A stretch of DNA of 64,000 nt from Oscillospiraceae bacterium (GTDB taxonomy: Bacteria > Bacillota > Clostridia > Oscillospirales > Oscillospiraceae): assembly GCA_009777235.1 (NCBI GenBank), contig WRMH01000007.1, positions 33,259 through 97,258 of the forward strand, written 5' to 3'. Position numbers and translations under genes: made by a program. The notes under the pieces were generated by a model. That model saw only the letters and a program-made list of their open reading frames with translations, was not told the origin of the DNA and searched no databases. Below, one piece after another: positions 13,501 through 18,200 of the stretch. Every line of letters starts with the position of its first letter. Within the stretch, counting starts at the first letter, position 1.

Positions 13501-14450
13501 TGCGTCAGTTTGTTTATATAGTCGGAGAAACCGCCGTCGTCGCTGATACTGATGAGGGCGGTCAAGTCTTGAGTGTCTGTGTTTGTGCTGCCGCCTGTAC
13601 CGGTGTCAGTGCCGTCACCCGAGCCAGTGCCCGAGCCGTCGCCTGTACCGGTGTCAGTACCGTTGCCGCTGCCGCCCGTGACGTCAGTGCCAGAGCTGCC
13701 TGTACCGGTGTCAGTACCGTCGCCCGAGCCAGTGCCCGAGCCATCGCCTGTACCGGTGTCAGTACCGCTGCCGCTGCCGCCGCTCTCCGTGCTCGAGCTG
13801 TCGCCCGTGCCATTGACGGAGCTGTCGCCCGAGTCGCCGCCGAGAGAACCGCCCGTGCCGGGCGGGGTTTCGTCGGGGATTTCACCGCGAGAGCTTGAAA
13901 TACCGCTGTCGCCAGTGCCCGAGCCGTCGCCAGAGCCAATGCCGGAGCCGTCTATGCCGCCGTCGCCGGTGCCGGAGCTGTCGCTACCGTCAGTACCGCT
14001 ACCGCCAGAGCCAATGCCGGAGCCATCATCAAGCGAGCCGCCACCAGTGCCGTCGTCAGAGCCGTCACCTCCGCCGGTGTCCGAGCCGTCGCCGCCGCCG
14101 GCTGTATAAAAAGCCCAAACGCCCTCGAGAAGGAGCTTTTCTGTATCAACTCCGCCAAGCAGGACTTTTTCGTTTATATAAACGATTAGCCCATCTTCGT
14201 CCTCAAAGACAAAGATGACCTCGCGAGAGGTTTCGCCGCCGCCCGAGCCGTCGCCTTGCTCGCCCGAGCCCGAACCTTCGCCCGAACCCTCGCCCGAGCC
14301 GTCGCCGGAGATTTCACCGCCGGGTCCGTCGCCCTCTGTGTCCGAAAAATCTAAACCGCTGGCAAGCACCGCCAGAATGTCGGACGAAAAGAACATAAAG
14401 ACGACCAACACAAGTGCCATAATCCTTTTGGCCACACGAAATCTACCCAT
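1551..14450 (-). CDS. Giant secreted/surface protein with InlB/Listeria-Bacteroides repeats (4,299 aa)
   Basis: Probable cell-surface adhesin or scaffold. The start is an ATG with AAGGAGG seven bases upstream. Order: signal peptide (about 1-31); a Gly/Ser/Asp/Thr-rich low-complexity stretch to about residue 400; a long region of unrecognised beta-rich modules to about 2340; about 14 copies of the InlB B-repeat (Flg_new) type to about 3670, recognised by GYTFSGW, GYVFAGW or GYRFRGW followed by VYAxW; one carboxypeptidase-regulatory/Cna-B-like domain (about 3680-3745); a spacer; a Pro/Thr/Glu/Gly-rich stalk (about 4015-4140); and a C-terminal hydrophobic region with about three membrane segments ending in a charged tail. 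There is no LPxTG sorting signal, so anchoring is by membrane helices. Two or more repeats are degenerate. The exact ligand is unknown. The stop overlaps the first possible start of cca by one base. Confidence 0.9.
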   Translation of the reverse strand: MGRFRVAKRIMALVLVVFMFFSSDILAVLASGLDFSDTEGDGPGGEISGDGSGEGSGEGSGSGEQGDGSGGGETSREVIFVFEDEDGLIVYINEKVLLGGVDTEKLLLEGVWAFYTAGGGDGSDTGGGDGSDDGTGGGSLDDGSGIGSGGSGTDGSDSSGTGDGGIDGSGIGSGDGSGTGDSGISSSRGEIPDETPPGTGGSLGGDSGDSSVNGTGDSSSTESGGSGSGTDTGTGDGSGTGSGDGTDTGTGSSGTDVTGGSGNGTDTGTGDGSGTGSGDGTDTGTGGSTNTDTQDLTALISISDDGGFSDYINKLTQAVTSGDGSGVGGDDSLGSGADTDGGSSGGDSGGGFVGISGTSGSVGGFGDGGFVGISGASGSIGGSDGGSFDGGTDGTDSNTGGSDGGISYDFETHVTYSVQNPESGETETSAPRLVRVLFAPFSEASTPPSVIIEAVKNNVSFGGPEVDKLGTTVSSELGLIYGQWDYVIDFTYFTRVTIDTQGPGKNRVITLEAPEGMRFVRLDSGGTGQTGIAGVTNRYPAYSAALDGSVSYASGVNMGGRLEILLADDVVGTPSFDIPTINATSTTASQTATALSVGRSIYERGIEEVAKQKADPGYTMEAITSQTKLWFNTSRGVYQSQDAADPIIYGSGNTAVTNRANLAYWSGGWSGVAETSEQNLPDDEDQEAMSLEMNYKVYETERFNGLYALGAASSTATGNTNPDPWFTYSKTLYMTGYGRIVLPHRLLDLENSSGIENPIWHSTNQLWDTDHAVYTGDRYNGQLVAWYLLDTTFTHKLDQYLKNNGEDTENSKSSYQRNPYWNLSVKVYIPEGMLVTNRDYIPRIQNDEFGRYILFTDVDLDPDNAHNIAKFQSPIQGFMHFNHYSVNTSGEPYNSDYKKVSAAGVVSTLTSGSPFGIRLGLIADPLAHPDGKYDPGRVYTAPRQTEVTYWTYDKDGQAELVTLQLNPPRVETADFVEIDTYAFTAASATSTFFSANAGWRGNTRLDTSTTNISLSNGRATANTETTYAAAATANNGFNVNDQHIGGSIVFTPDLFTVNTTNSPGYHATNYPQIETTAVSGIGKAPSAYSLTGIYIEASGTSAIRRFEHGGITHHNSSSGSLTSVPHGLPASTKISYTLKDGTEYELTRSDTVELMVWDDDEEMQILTAVPAITVDQDYTLIPGDFVTETLNRTGGRITHVYFPEASWDNPVSEVVFTLTDGLNVLTGQQYTFGFDLEVFDSDTLSFKNVPINPGGDYYTGIGIALNKKGDTSNIFPTGRYRVQNFYIQSPVDTLVMQAQGGPWILAYDTVANEIILGTAEGTVGILPNIENPRANANGTVPLLDGIGPSDSDFFSGSALLPYTSSRSAAIAFGYHDPAAPTVDQVPRPATWPVYDNFRLELGNESEAEQRYLETIAAFRLFGTFYKGAVITYNVKSNTDPFMDEERTVLLEDTAILPEPGSDDRTQARSTSSAIIDLELAPGEYLTSFVFEAELFKVGDVNFTASASSRFPAAPAAATGIRWLKGTWDAYNTTGTTAGAHIAFHSHRDQNFRSDGKPIPDAVRDFYDMSFYDELLGEAKYDPGDNALNIFKLTATATGNIDGIPALKEIDLNTGKTVEGANAEDGRSALQTVNGALPIIFRKTTSVAVYNPFPTVSGIPAAASGVSQGGEFNVTINSPAGRTGSTNFWANYRNSYLWLKINENFSYVSSTSDLVRRFTVIGEDGAEETWLVIKESPTIPADGKPANTDGLLRRTVTTAYTIRLMTMPAAPPGNSKVIDELYRTFDWGGDTSDPGNVHSRDYGLNNTYNNYRFNSMTPSAAYLPSGWSAVPEELNNANSGVIGGISITDYNKGSNVASFTGEPKDDEVVVYSWNPIETSIRLAAMDGVILYPGLDASYLHYTSTRDWRDDYKERLSAYATIGNMGVSELSDFETIFTLPTKDKAVSHTAATVKGVAGQTSSTPDYGLSLRRAVRLSGVPEGWSDGEEYTLEYLPAGEDESDGWLTADDVEDSAYGWDDITNVRLTIPTFPAGSVYAAYFSLSCDDDPSDLTASGTAPASHTLSMLTARVTHRGRVLLDNPYTLTNPAVFRYDAYRIASSGATSGYAFLDGSGNGSYAASETNDVKIGSDIMTVELWQTDAGGTPTGDKPIAQSGANYDGTWSFSDHLSGYYKVRYVLNDNPDINWNDWVELLPPDAAFALNTSHVDADGYSPVFTVGGLSDAAVPYNAGYKIIEYEITFDVNNADALYKDGEADGELTVTVSCFDAVSDPVALPRRDDFAPETPSGTPTYVGGFHKDSDFGTAGYTGDDTAGAWLFFGDSFILNDPDMLDYLFPSRASGNSADRAVKLYAIWIEGYPNIALYYDANGGDGSVPAPRGGYTAEETLTLADNTGSPPLSRHGYTWQGWSRDKAATAGDSSITFTEDDDTEDGVTVYAVWEADEFTITYDLGDPAAPGGEGTNGDGNPEEYNISDTIITDDGEGNITGGIIFKPPTRDGYTFKGWVVSDADDNIIALSGGDGEYRFGGEDGFIGDITVTALWDANTYTVSFDPNFDAEGGTGAMDDIFITFGEKITIPPNAFLSYNPAISFHFWYTNNSGIGGQTLANGDVYAIAGDTTLYAIWKEAAYTIVFDPNGGTGTMENVYVHDYDYPAELTENEFSRTGYTFSGWNTHCDGTGEPFADKASFTLDPTDADDYALFDDDSCRRLTLYAMWTEKSSFSLTFDTGEDGIFDPDDPKNTSDEENLSTWTVSGLKWTQDGLDSGVPAPLSKYKGYYFNGWYTYDPINGDLLYLTEDTAYSDLAVFDTTSSVTVNAEWLEMDDFTVVFYSDSSLEIARKTGVRWTQTGLLAEVSYPARVGYLFAGWNTDPGGAGISPGDLNSYGELADGDDGQKSVSIYATWIEKSDYTVIYDTGADGSVVDPKESVLWQEAGLTPALDPTYLPGFTFGGWYTRPDGDGDRVTELTSYADLAEGDDTLYTVTLYAFWVELGGYTLNFNLDLFNTHTQKTDLAWTQAGLLSGVSSPSRSGYVFAGWFSEPDGKGDEITSLTAYSVIAGDDDKLTSSTVYAKWTPITYTVNFDYNVAGEMEDMGSYEQEGTLGESLDLPLPKDLSNPGHILIGFHPDPEYVYNHLDENYDPDAEKYLFNGKAFTLDSSILGIFKENSETDFEVTLYAIWHYVEPRIILTYDANGGSGRLPLPSDGYMSAGWVEALDEEHPTFAVLPTIAETSPPLIKRGFSFIGWAREGSDPGTFGALLDGRIDFENSDMGVTDPLGIEGEVTVDGKIIDLTIKSIEIVVYAQWEIAEYAIAYNYDEGSAPAGGNPEKYSLYEIGSEDSPALTETSINPPTRKGFVFSGWTIRQGGVDGTIIDRFTVTDGIGGDIYTLQNRDGDLHFAALWTPDKFTVSFSHGVSNDGLSEGDAGYASGTMADVSVTYGDGILLPRAGFTRPGYIFAGWSTDGSDTVTYSDREGIAAGMIDDDLTLTAVWKERDYSITYWLRRGTNDPATPTANFKLSELTDGSGIVVITPTRDNHDFDGWTVTSVSTFGAVMPIETQARPADETAPGAWDYKLPELPTGAGYPTYDTLAGYRLVAAWTAHTYTVTFDPGASAGDYDHESGSGALTQTVAYGGYPAVPVVTRDGYRFRGWFIKGSDYAGDSYPLNTPVAGAAEFIAVWDKIDDDGHDVFGTILDENLNELEKVTVQLWQGDTLISQVGPTDESGKFCFGDVHPGLYNIVVIFERTVVVDIEREELDYTEQIVRTFYIEVTFDEGDPSKGYDLGNLIIYTGGGGRKNTQLIIREPATIKDDVETISSNIVVGGLNALMDDPAAIARVSSGGRSGLQGVSQDEINSVIYNNGAILLNLYSRGFCENSPIKALETAAQTLVSAVDSALNSSSEDKTVKWEAKLFLDFVMRKYIWNDVRNFSRDGAGADVTELLSELARNVDIYVPLADSALAEHGDKVVVFRLHNGSVEQLPKGAGNQNAFGEYFDYNASTQTIHLHVGRFSEFAFVIPVAQSVTPPPGGGTEPGGDTESGDEADPGELGDDEDDEILPGDGSDLSPTPAPTPESTTPAPPREPTPAPTSDLSPGDDPGDGSGDEPGGELPGDGERISVIDPPVLDPSGDPAAPDVTVPPGDGSDGAGDDIHPPRFARVFISVLGGVITLGITDDDLLVLAIGDFEIPLAAWPNKDSGVAPAAWALINLLLCIAGGFYALSAAFLIFRRRYIKDWLLATIAAAMLGIILFLFTENMRNPMILVDFWTLSNLLLFVFCVVSARLAFKQTARERERVPEPPDDSIPPSPE
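13200..14095 (-). repeat. Gly/Ser/Asp/Thr-coding imperfect repeat region inside the giant gene
   Basis: The DNA here is a patchwork of short G/C-rich units coding for GSG, GTG, DGSG and TDTGTG strings. A longer unit is tandemly repeated: ACCGGTGTCAGTACCG recurs around 13607, 13648, 13707 and 13751, separated by CCCGAGCC-type units. Such repeats are prone to slippage, so the length of this stalk-like segment probably varies between strains. That variability is an inference. Confidence 0.7.
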
Positions 14451-14698
14451 AACGAAACCTCCTTATTTGACCGCGCAGTACCGATAAATATCGGCGTTTG
14501 ACCACCTAAAACTTCGCAAGTGAAAAATCTAAAACTGAGGACAGTTTGATTTACTGCGGTTCGGGCAATATATTACTGCCCGGTTATTTTTTAAATGGAG
14601 CACTGACCCTTAAGGAGGTCTGAAGGCTGCGACGGAGAGGGTGTCGCCGCCTGAAAAAACGTGAAAAATGTTGCAATCACAGGGGTTGTTGCTGTTGG
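14451..14698. other. Intergenic region upstream of the giant gene, with a terminator-like hairpin
   Basis: It contains the AAGGAGG ribosome binding site for the giant gene at its left end. A small hairpin CCGATAAATATCGG lies near 14491. A second hairpin (CGGGCA, loop, TGCCCG at 14562-14582) is followed by a T-rich tract on the plus strand. That hairpin would end plus-strand transcription, although no plus-strand gene precedes it. No convincing coding sequence was seen. Confidence 0.4.
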
Positions 14699-14783
14699 TG
14701 CGCGGAGCGGGACTTGAACCCGCACGTCCATATCGGACACTAGAACCTGAATCTAGCGAGTCTGCCAATTCCACCACCCGCGC
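14696..14783 (-). tRNA. tRNA-Leu (anticodon CAG)
   Basis: A complete class II tRNA of 85 bases plus an encoded CCA. The acceptor stem GCGCGGG pairs with TCCGCGC (one G-U pair). The T arm GCGGG-TTCAAGT-CCCGC, the D-arm sequence GGTGGAATTGGCAGAC typical of tRNA-Leu, the anticodon stem CTAGA/TCTAG with loop TTCAGGT, and a long variable arm are all present. The anticodon CAG reads CUG leucine codons. The 3' CCA (14696-14698) is encoded in the DNA. Confidence 0.95.
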
Positions 14784-14794
14784 AAAACCGCCTA

Positions 14795-14824
14795 AGTATA
14801 GCACAAAACCCCGCCCTTTGTCAA
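14795..14824 (-). promoter_or_regulatory. Sigma-A promoter of tRNA-Leu
   Basis: On the minus strand, TTGACA (14819-14824) and TATACT (14795-14800) are separated by 18 bases. The -10 box lies 11 bases upstream of the mature tRNA 5' end. This is a near-consensus promoter placed as expected for a monocistronic tRNA. Confidence 0.75.
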
Positions 14825-14958
14825 GCAGAAATCCGGGCGGTGGGAGTAAAACGGGAGGGTGTGGGAGGAAGAGTAATTGAGGCTTTCACTAAACCGCAAA
14901 ATCTGATATACTTTCGGCGTTGTCGTTCCCGTTCTGGAAACAGAAAGGGGGGGTTCAT

Positions 14959-15054
14959 ATCGGTATCTGCACGTTTCTTTTTTCCGTCATGGCAAGCGTG
15001 GTTGCCTACTACGTTTGCAAGTGGTTAGACGGAAACGACCGTAGCGACGACTAA
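14959..15054 (+). CDS. Tiny hydrophobic peptide (about 31 aa), holin-like/type I toxin-like
   Basis: The frame encodes FLFSVMASVVAYYVCKWLDG, a single hydrophobic helix ending in a K-W-L-D-G charged tail. This is the form of short membrane peptides found in many Clostridia and of type I toxins; the assignment is by pattern only. A run of seven Gs preceded by AGAAA forms a strong ribosome binding site five to six bases before ATC (14959), but there is no ATG/GTG/TTG in frame there. The first in-frame ATG is at 14989 and would give 21 residues. Either the start is non-canonical or the gene has lost its start codon. A strong hairpin follows immediately (15062-15091). It sits alone between tRNA-Leu and the UPF0371 gene. 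Confidence 0.45.
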   Translation: MGICTFLFSVMASVVAYYVCKWLDGNDRSDD

Positions 15055-15061
15055 CCCAAAG

Positions 15062-15091
15062 AAAGACCCGGGAGCCTAACCCCGGGTCTTT
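15062..15091 (+). terminator. Strong hairpin after the tiny peptide gene
   Basis: AAAGACCCGGG (15062-15072) pairs perfectly over 11 bases with CCCGGGTCTTT (15081-15091) around an 8-base loop, beginning eight bases after the peptide stop codon. A short T-containing stretch follows. It most likely ends or stabilises the short transcript. Confidence 0.6.
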
Positions 15092-15258
15092 CGCCTTTGG
15101 ATTCAAGTATCAATCTGCACATTTCATGATGACATGACTATACTACAGATGAAAAAACTTGTCAAGCACTTTATTTATCTTTTGTGTCAGCATATCAAAG
15201 AGCCGTTGAGCAAAAGGGTCTGTCGTATAACAATTGCGGGAAATCGGCGGGGGTCGTA

Positions 15259-15287
15259 TTGACAACGGGGCCAGGTTCATTTAGAAT
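15259..15287 (+). promoter_or_regulatory. Sigma-A promoter of the UPF0371 gene
   Basis: TTGACA (15259-15264) and TAGAAT (15282-15287) are separated by exactly 17 bases. The expected transcription start is near 15294, which rules out an ATG at 15288 as the translational start and supports the GTG at 15321. Confidence 0.7.
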
Positions 15288-15320
15288 ATGCACAGATTAA
15301 AGAAGCGTAGGAGTGATTTT

Positions 15321-16811
15321 GTGTATTCTATCGGGTTTGATATAGACAAATATTTAGAGAGTCAATCAAAAAAGATACTGGAACGTATAGAAATGTTTGA
15401 AAACAAACTCTATCTTGAGTTTGGCGGAAAGCTCCTAAACGATTACCACGCGGCCCGCATACTGCCGGGATATATGCCGGACATTAAGGTGAAACTGCTA
15501 AAAACGCTCGCCGACAATGCGGAAATAGTCATAGTTATCAATGCCTCAAACATTGACTCAAACAAGGAAATCGGCGATACAGGCATATTTTATGACGGAG
15601 ACGTGCTGCGCCTCATTGACGAGCTTAGAAAAGAAAACTTATATGTCGGCAGTGTTGTCATAAGCCACTATTTGGGACAACCTGCCGCCGTCACTTTTAA
15701 GGAATATCTCGAGGGGCTTGGCATAAAGGTTTACATAATACACTATATCCCCAATGCCGATTACCCGGCAAACGTACAGCTCATACTCAGCGACAAAGGC
15801 TACGGAAACAACGATTATGTTGTGACGTCAAGGCCGCTCGTTGTTGTAACGGCGCCGGGTCCGGGCAGCGGAAAGATGGCAACCTGCCTTTCGCAGCTCT
15901 ATCATGAGAACAAACGGGGCGTCAAGGCCGGGTATGCCAAATTTGAAACATTCCCGGTATGGAATCTCCCGATAAAACACATGGTAAACCTTGCCTATGA
16001 AGCGGCAACGGCGGATTTGAACGACGTCAACATGATTGACCCGTTCCATTTAGAGGCTTACAATGTTTCGGCGGTAAACTACAACAGGGATATTGAGGTT
16101 TTCCCGATACTGAACGCAATGTTTACGCGAATATGGGGCGACAGCCCATACAGCTCCCCGACGGATATGGGCGTCAACATGGTGGGTTTTTGCATTGACG
16201 ACGAAATATGCGCAAGAGCCTCGCGCCAAGAGATAATCAGACGCTATTTTAACACGCAACTTGATTATGCCAGAGGAAAAGTGCAAAAATCGGCACTGTC
16301 TAAGATTGAGCTTCTAATGAACAATACGGGCATTTCGCCCAACGAAAGACCCCCCGTGCTTGCCGCGCTAAAAAAAGCCGCGCTCACGGACAGCCCTTGT
16401 GTGGCAATAGAGCTGCCCGACGGCACGTTCATAACGGGAAAAACGTCATCGCTGCTCGGCGCGTCGTCGGCGGCGCTCCTCAACGCGCTAAAGCATTTGG
16501 CAAACGTCAGCGACGATACCTTGCTCATCTCGCCAAAAGAGATCGAGCCTATAGGCAAGCTGAAAGTCGGCTATCTCGGCAATGAGAACCCGCGCCTGCA
16601 AACGGACGAAGTGCTTTTGGCTCTTGCGATCAACGCGGCGGCCAACAAAACAGCCGAGCTTGTTTTGCAGCAGCTTCCCAAGCTCAGAAAATCTGAGGCA
16701 CATTCGAGCGTGATTTTATCGCATATAGATATAGCCGTGTTCCGGCAGCTTGGCGTAAACGTGACATGCGAGCCAGTATTTCAAAACAAGCGGCTGTTTC
16801 AAAAAAATTAG
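15321..16811 (+). CDS. UPF0371 (DUF1846) family protein
   Basis: A member of the conserved DUF1846/UPF0371 family of about 500 residues, common in Firmicutes, with no firmly established reaction. The family hallmarks seen are SIGFDIDKYLESQS at the N-terminus, EFGGKLLNDYHAARILPGY, the glycine-rich loop VTAPGPGSGKMATCLSQLYHE (shaped like a phosphate-binding loop), and KFETFPVWNLPIKH followed by NMIDPFHLEAY. Length (496 residues) is normal. I start it at GTG 15321, seven bases after TAGGAGTG: an upstream ATG (15288) would lie at or before the predicted transcription start, and family members begin with this IGFD sequence. It is a single-gene unit; the stop is followed at once by a small inverted-repeat element. 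Confidence 0.88.
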   Translation: MYSIGFDIDKYLESQSKKILERIEMFENKLYLEFGGKLLNDYHAARILPGYMPDIKVKLLKTLADNAEIVIVINASNIDSNKEIGDTGIFYDGDVLRLIDELRKENLYVGSVVISHYLGQPAAVTFKEYLEGLGIKVYIIHYIPNADYPANVQLILSDKGYGNNDYVVTSRPLVVVTAPGPGSGKMATCLSQLYHENKRGVKAGYAKFETFPVWNLPIKHMVNLAYEAATADLNDVNMIDPFHLEAYNVSAVNYNRDIEVFPILNAMFTRIWGDSPYSSPTDMGVNMVGFCIDDEICARASRQEIIRRYFNTQLDYARGKVQKSALSKIELLMNNTGISPNERPPVLAALKKAALTDSPCVAIELPDGTFITGKTSSLLGASSAALLNALKHLANVSDDTLLISPKEIEPIGKLKVGYLGNENPRLQTDEVLLALAINAAANKTAELVLQQLPKLRKSEAHSSVILSHIDIAVFRQLGVNVTCEPVFQNKRLFQKN

Positions 16812-16815
16812 CATA

Positions 16816-16977
16816 AGGCAACCTCCAAAAACCCTATCGCGGCAATCTACCTGTGCTTTTTTCGCCATACTTCGTTAAATTTCCTTGAAATAAAGCAATT
16901 ATTCCTGCGAAAATTTGCCTCGTATGGCAAAAAAATCACTTGGTATCTTGCTCGCTCAGGGTTTCCGGAGGTTGCCT
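16816..16977. mobile_element. MITE-like inverted-repeat element, copy 1 (162 bp)
   Basis: Terminal inverted repeats of 20 bp (16816-16835 and 16958-16977, about two mismatches) with core GGCAACCTCC/GGAGGTTGCC flank a non-coding interior. A related copy lies at 25083-25263 and shares the interior blocks, including CTTCGTTAAATTTCCTTGAAA and GCAATTATTCCTGCG. There is no transposase, so it is non-autonomous. It fills the gap between two convergent genes, starting four bases after the UPF0371 stop. No target-site duplication is obvious. Confidence 0.75.
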
Positions 16978-16999
16978 GTTGACCGCGGCGGCGCGAACC

Positions 17000-18178
17000 C
17001 TACTGCTCGCGCCAAGCGAAGATTTCAGAAAAATCAATCGACTCAAACTGTGAAGAAAACTCAAAAGTGACGGCGTTTCGCCACTCATAGGCCAATTCGT
17101 CAAAGTCTACGAGAGCGACGTATTCGCGCAGCGTGTAATATTCGCCCATCGAGGCGAGGCCGGCCGGTATGCTGTCATAATTTATAGGCAGCCTGAGTAT
17201 TATATGAAATCCGTACGAGGTCTCAACAATGCCGCTGATTTCACCGGCGTTCAGATTTGAGCACGCTTCGGAAAACTCGGGAACCATATCTTCAAACACG
17301 AACAAATAACCGTCAGGAAAGCTAAAGCTGCCGGGGTCTTCGCTATATTCCGCAACAAGCTCCGAAAAATAATCAACAAAATCATCATCGTTTTCGCGGT
17401 CTTTGAGAAGAGCCAAAATAGCTTCGCTATCTTCCAAAGCGTGTTCGTTTTCCACGCCGTCGGATATATGGCTGACCAATATGTGTTTGGCCTGCATGAA
17501 GCCTTCCCGCTCGGCAAATTCCGCTATAGAATCATCAGACAAGCCCATGAGGTCTTCCCCATAAAGATGCGTCAGCAGCAAATCGGGGAGCATGGCCAAT
17601 TTTGCGAATTCAATATATGCTTCGACGCTCATAAAACCGTTGTCGTGCAGCACCTGCTCAAAAACTTCCACACCTCCGTAATCCGCGATCATCTCGTCAA
17701 TTTCCGCGAGAAAATCGTCAAGCGACTGGGAGTTTTGGTCAAGGCCCAGCAACTTTGCGCCATATGCGTAAGACAGCAGCGACAAAGCCGGCTCAACGGC
17801 GGCCTCCAAGATTAAATCCGCAAATGTAGTTTCGGGAAGATATTCTTCCGACCAATCTACACCATCGGGGAAATAATACAGCACACCGGAGATTTCGCGA
17901 AACAAAAACAGATATAGCTCAGACCAAGTAACGAAAACGCCGTCGGCGGAGATCATCACCGTATCGGGCGCAAAGAAGCTGCGGGCAAAATCAAAGTCTA
18001 TGCCGCCTGTATTTGAGGGGTCTAAATCACCGCCCGCGCCGGGGCTGTTTTCGCCGCCCGGCGATTCGCTCTCTAACGGGTCGCCGTTCGGGTCGGTATC
18101 TGCGCCGGAACAACCGGAAACTATGGCAAAAAGGAGCAAAAAGCATAGGGGTAAAGCAAGCAATTTCTTAATATTCAT
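17000..18178 (-). CDS. Parvulin-type peptidyl-prolyl isomerase lipoprotein (PrsA/SurA-like)
   Basis: Probable extracytoplasmic foldase that helps secreted proteins fold. 392 residues. A lipoprotein signal peptide ends in the lipobox VSGC (Cys23), followed by an acidic Gly/Ser/Pro linker. A SurA-N-like helical region (residues about 70-215) precedes a parvulin domain (about 225-345) with the family pattern QAKHILVSH, a DFVDYFSELVAEYSEDPGS segment and the terminal motif SYGFHIILRL. The start is an ATG with AAAGGA seven bases upstream. It follows mfd on the same strand with 22 bases between, so the two are probably co-transcribed. The downstream side is the inverted-repeat element. Extracellular location and foldase role are known for the family; the clients are unknown. 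Confidence 0.85.
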   Translation of the reverse strand: MNIKKLLALPLCFLLLFAIVSGCSGADTDPNGDPLESESPGGENSPGAGGDLDPSNTGGIDFDFARSFFAPDTVMISADGVFVTWSELYLFLFREISGVLYYFPDGVDWSEEYLPETTFADLILEAAVEPALSLLSYAYGAKLLGLDQNSQSLDDFLAEIDEMIADYGGVEVFEQVLHDNGFMSVEAYIEFAKLAMLPDLLLTHLYGEDLMGLSDDSIAEFAEREGFMQAKHILVSHISDGVENEHALEDSEAILALLKDRENDDDFVDYFSELVAEYSEDPGSFSFPDGYLFVFEDMVPEFSEACSNLNAGEISGIVETSYGFHIILRLPINYDSIPAGLASMGEYYTLREYVALVDFDELAYEWRNAVTFEFSSQFESIDFSEIFAWREQ

Positions 18179-18200
18179 TTGGGAATCCTTTCTTTTACGG

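Noticed and set aside
12948..13898. A 316-codon reading frame on the plus strand opposite the giant gene, rich in Arg, Ala and Val
   Set aside because: It is the reverse of the Gly/Ser/Asp-coding repeats and has no ribosome binding site or family signature. Long antisense frames are expected opposite such GC-rich repeats.
14568..14593. Attenuator controlling the giant gene
   Set aside because: The T-tract lies on the plus strand, opposite to the gene's direction, so this hairpin cannot terminate its leader transcript.
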